A stretch of DNA of 13,404 nucleotides. Source: an uncultured Stomatobaculum sp. (GTDB lineage: Bacteria; Bacillota; Clostridia; Lachnospirales; Lachnospiraceae). Below the pieces are notes generated by a model, which worked only from the letters and a program-made list of their open reading frames with translations, did no database searches and was not told where the DNA came from. Location of the stretch: NCBI RefSeq assembly GCF_937924975.1, contig NZ_CALEYG010000040.1, forward strand, positions 1 through 13,404, given 5' to 3'. Shown here in pieces: positions 12,929 through 13,404 of the stretch (position 1 is the first letter of the stretch; every line of letters begins with the position of its first letter). The translations under genes were made by a program, and so were the position numbers.

Positions 12929-13210
12929 ATGTGGACAAGCACATCCATGGGTGTTCCTGAGAGCGTACTTCTGTCTGTCATGGGACTCAGCGTGGTGATG
13001 GTCACGCTGATCATTCTTGCGCTGGTCATCCTGGTGTTCGCCAAGGTCATGGGATCCAGCAATGCGGCGGCGCAGTCGGCGCCGAGACCGATTCCGGATC
13101 CGCCGGGCATCAGTGATGAGGTCTGCTCCATGATACTCGCAGTCATCTGTGAGGAACTTCATGCGTCGCCAGAAGAGATTAATGTCACGAGCATCAAAGA
13201 GTTGAAGTAA
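12929..13210 (+). CDS. OadG-family small subunit of a sodium-translocating decarboxylase
   Basis: This 93-residue protein has a short N-terminus, a single transmembrane helix (about 11-39, LLSVMGLSVVMVTLIILALVI), a Pro/Ala-rich linker (APRPIPDPPG) and a C-terminal helix ISDEVCSMILAVICEEL followed by VTSIKEL, the layout of OadG/MmdD-type subunits. These anchor and assemble oxaloacetate-, methylmalonyl-CoA- or glutaconyl-CoA-decarboxylase sodium pumps in the membrane. Which substrate applies cannot be told here. The start ATG 12929 follows AAGGAGG with a somewhat long gap of about 11 nt; an upstream in-frame ATG at 12896 overlaps the -10 box and is rejected. The biotin carrier gene follows after 28 nt. 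Confidence 0.85.
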   Translation: MWTSTSMGVPESVLLSVMGLSVVMVTLIILALVILVFAKVMGSSNAAAQSAPRPIPDPPGISDEVCSMILAVICEELHASPEEINVTSIKELK

Positions 13211-13238
13211 ACCAAGAACAAAACAGGAGGCTACAAAG

Positions 13239-13404
13239 ATGAAGTACGTTGTTACCATGAACGGCAAGAAGTACGAGGTCGAAGTGGAGCGCATGTCCGC
13301 ATTCCACATGCTCACCCGCGAGGAGATCGCTTCCGGCGTCTCGACACCGGTACAGCCGGTTGCGGCACCGGCGCCGAAGGCAGCGGCTCCGGCAGCGGCG
13401 GCAC
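13239..13404 (+). CDS. Biotin carrier subunit of the decarboxylase (N-terminal part, cut by window end)
   Basis: The visible 55 residues, MKYVVTMNGKKYEVEVERMS followed by an Ala/Pro-rich flexible linker (VAAPAPKAAAPAAAA), are characteristic of the biotin carrier (gamma) subunit of sodium-pump decarboxylases such as MmdC/GcdC. The biotinylation site (usually MKM) would lie past the window. AGGAGG at 13225-13230 is 8 nt before ATG 13239. It follows the OadG-type gene in the same operon. The sodium-translocating beta subunit would be expected next. Confidence 0.85.
   Translation, partial: MKYVVTMNGKKYEVEVERMSAFHMLTREEIASGVSTPVQPVAAPAPKAAAPAAAA

Noticed and set aside
1..13404. CRISPR arrays, tRNA or rRNA genes, replication origin, prophage attachment sites
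   Set aside because: I saw no regularly spaced repeats, no tRNA-like cloverleaf, no rRNA sequence and no clustered DnaA-box pattern anywhere in the window by eye.

Overview
The window looks like a chromosomal segment of a GC-rich, low-oxygen Clostridia-type Firmicute, most likely a Lachnospiraceae member. The evidence is GGAGG ribosome-binding sites throughout, the lepA-hemW pair beside rpsT, Firmicute-style OmpR/histidine kinase genes, a Cthe_2159-type beta-helix lipoprotein and the start of a sodium-pump decarboxylase operon. The species cannot be named from sequence alone. Housekeeping genes are strongly GC-biased. The left edge (IS30 remnant and toxin-antitoxin genes) and the stretch around 11.4-11.75 kb are visibly more AT-rich.

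Layout. 1-336: broken IS30-family transposase, followed by a terminator. 492-1061: RelB/DinJ antitoxin and YoeB/Txe toxin in two overlapping genes, with a promoter carrying a perfect palindrome between its -35 and -10. 1075-1387: bidirectional terminator and rpsT (minus strand, TTG start). 1572-4675: lepA (elongation factor 4) and hemW, overlapping by 8 nt and read from one promoter. 4667-6666 (minus): sensor kinase and OmpR-type response regulator, coupled by a 4-nt overlap; the kinase gene collides tail-to-tail with hemW. 6737-8032: divergently transcribed lipoprotein with a Cthe_2159-type carbohydrate-binding beta-helix. 8187-10955: apparent operon of an OGG1-type 8-oxoguanine DNA glycosylase, a GNAT acetyltransferase, a TauE/SafE-type exporter and a small four-helix membrane protein. 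10956-11394: about 440 nt without a convincing gene, but with several inverted repeats, closed by a very strong hairpin. 11371-11735: a doubtful Cys-rich small ORF and a near-perfect 22-bp direct repeat flanking a bidirectional terminator. 11755-12633 (minus): AraC-family regulator. 12885-13404: start of a sodium-translocating decarboxylase operon (OadG-type membrane subunit, then the biotin carrier, cut by the window edge).

How the parts relate. The AraC regulator and the decarboxylase operon are divergent, and their predicted promoters share the 9-mer CTTGTGTTA, so local control is plausible. The two-component system is divergent from the carbohydrate-binding lipoprotein and could regulate it. 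The RelB/YoeB module is probably autoregulated through its promoter palindrome. I see no clear defence island or wholly novel multi-gene system. The best leads for something undescribed are the gene-free structured region after 10955 and the small ORF at 11371-11541.
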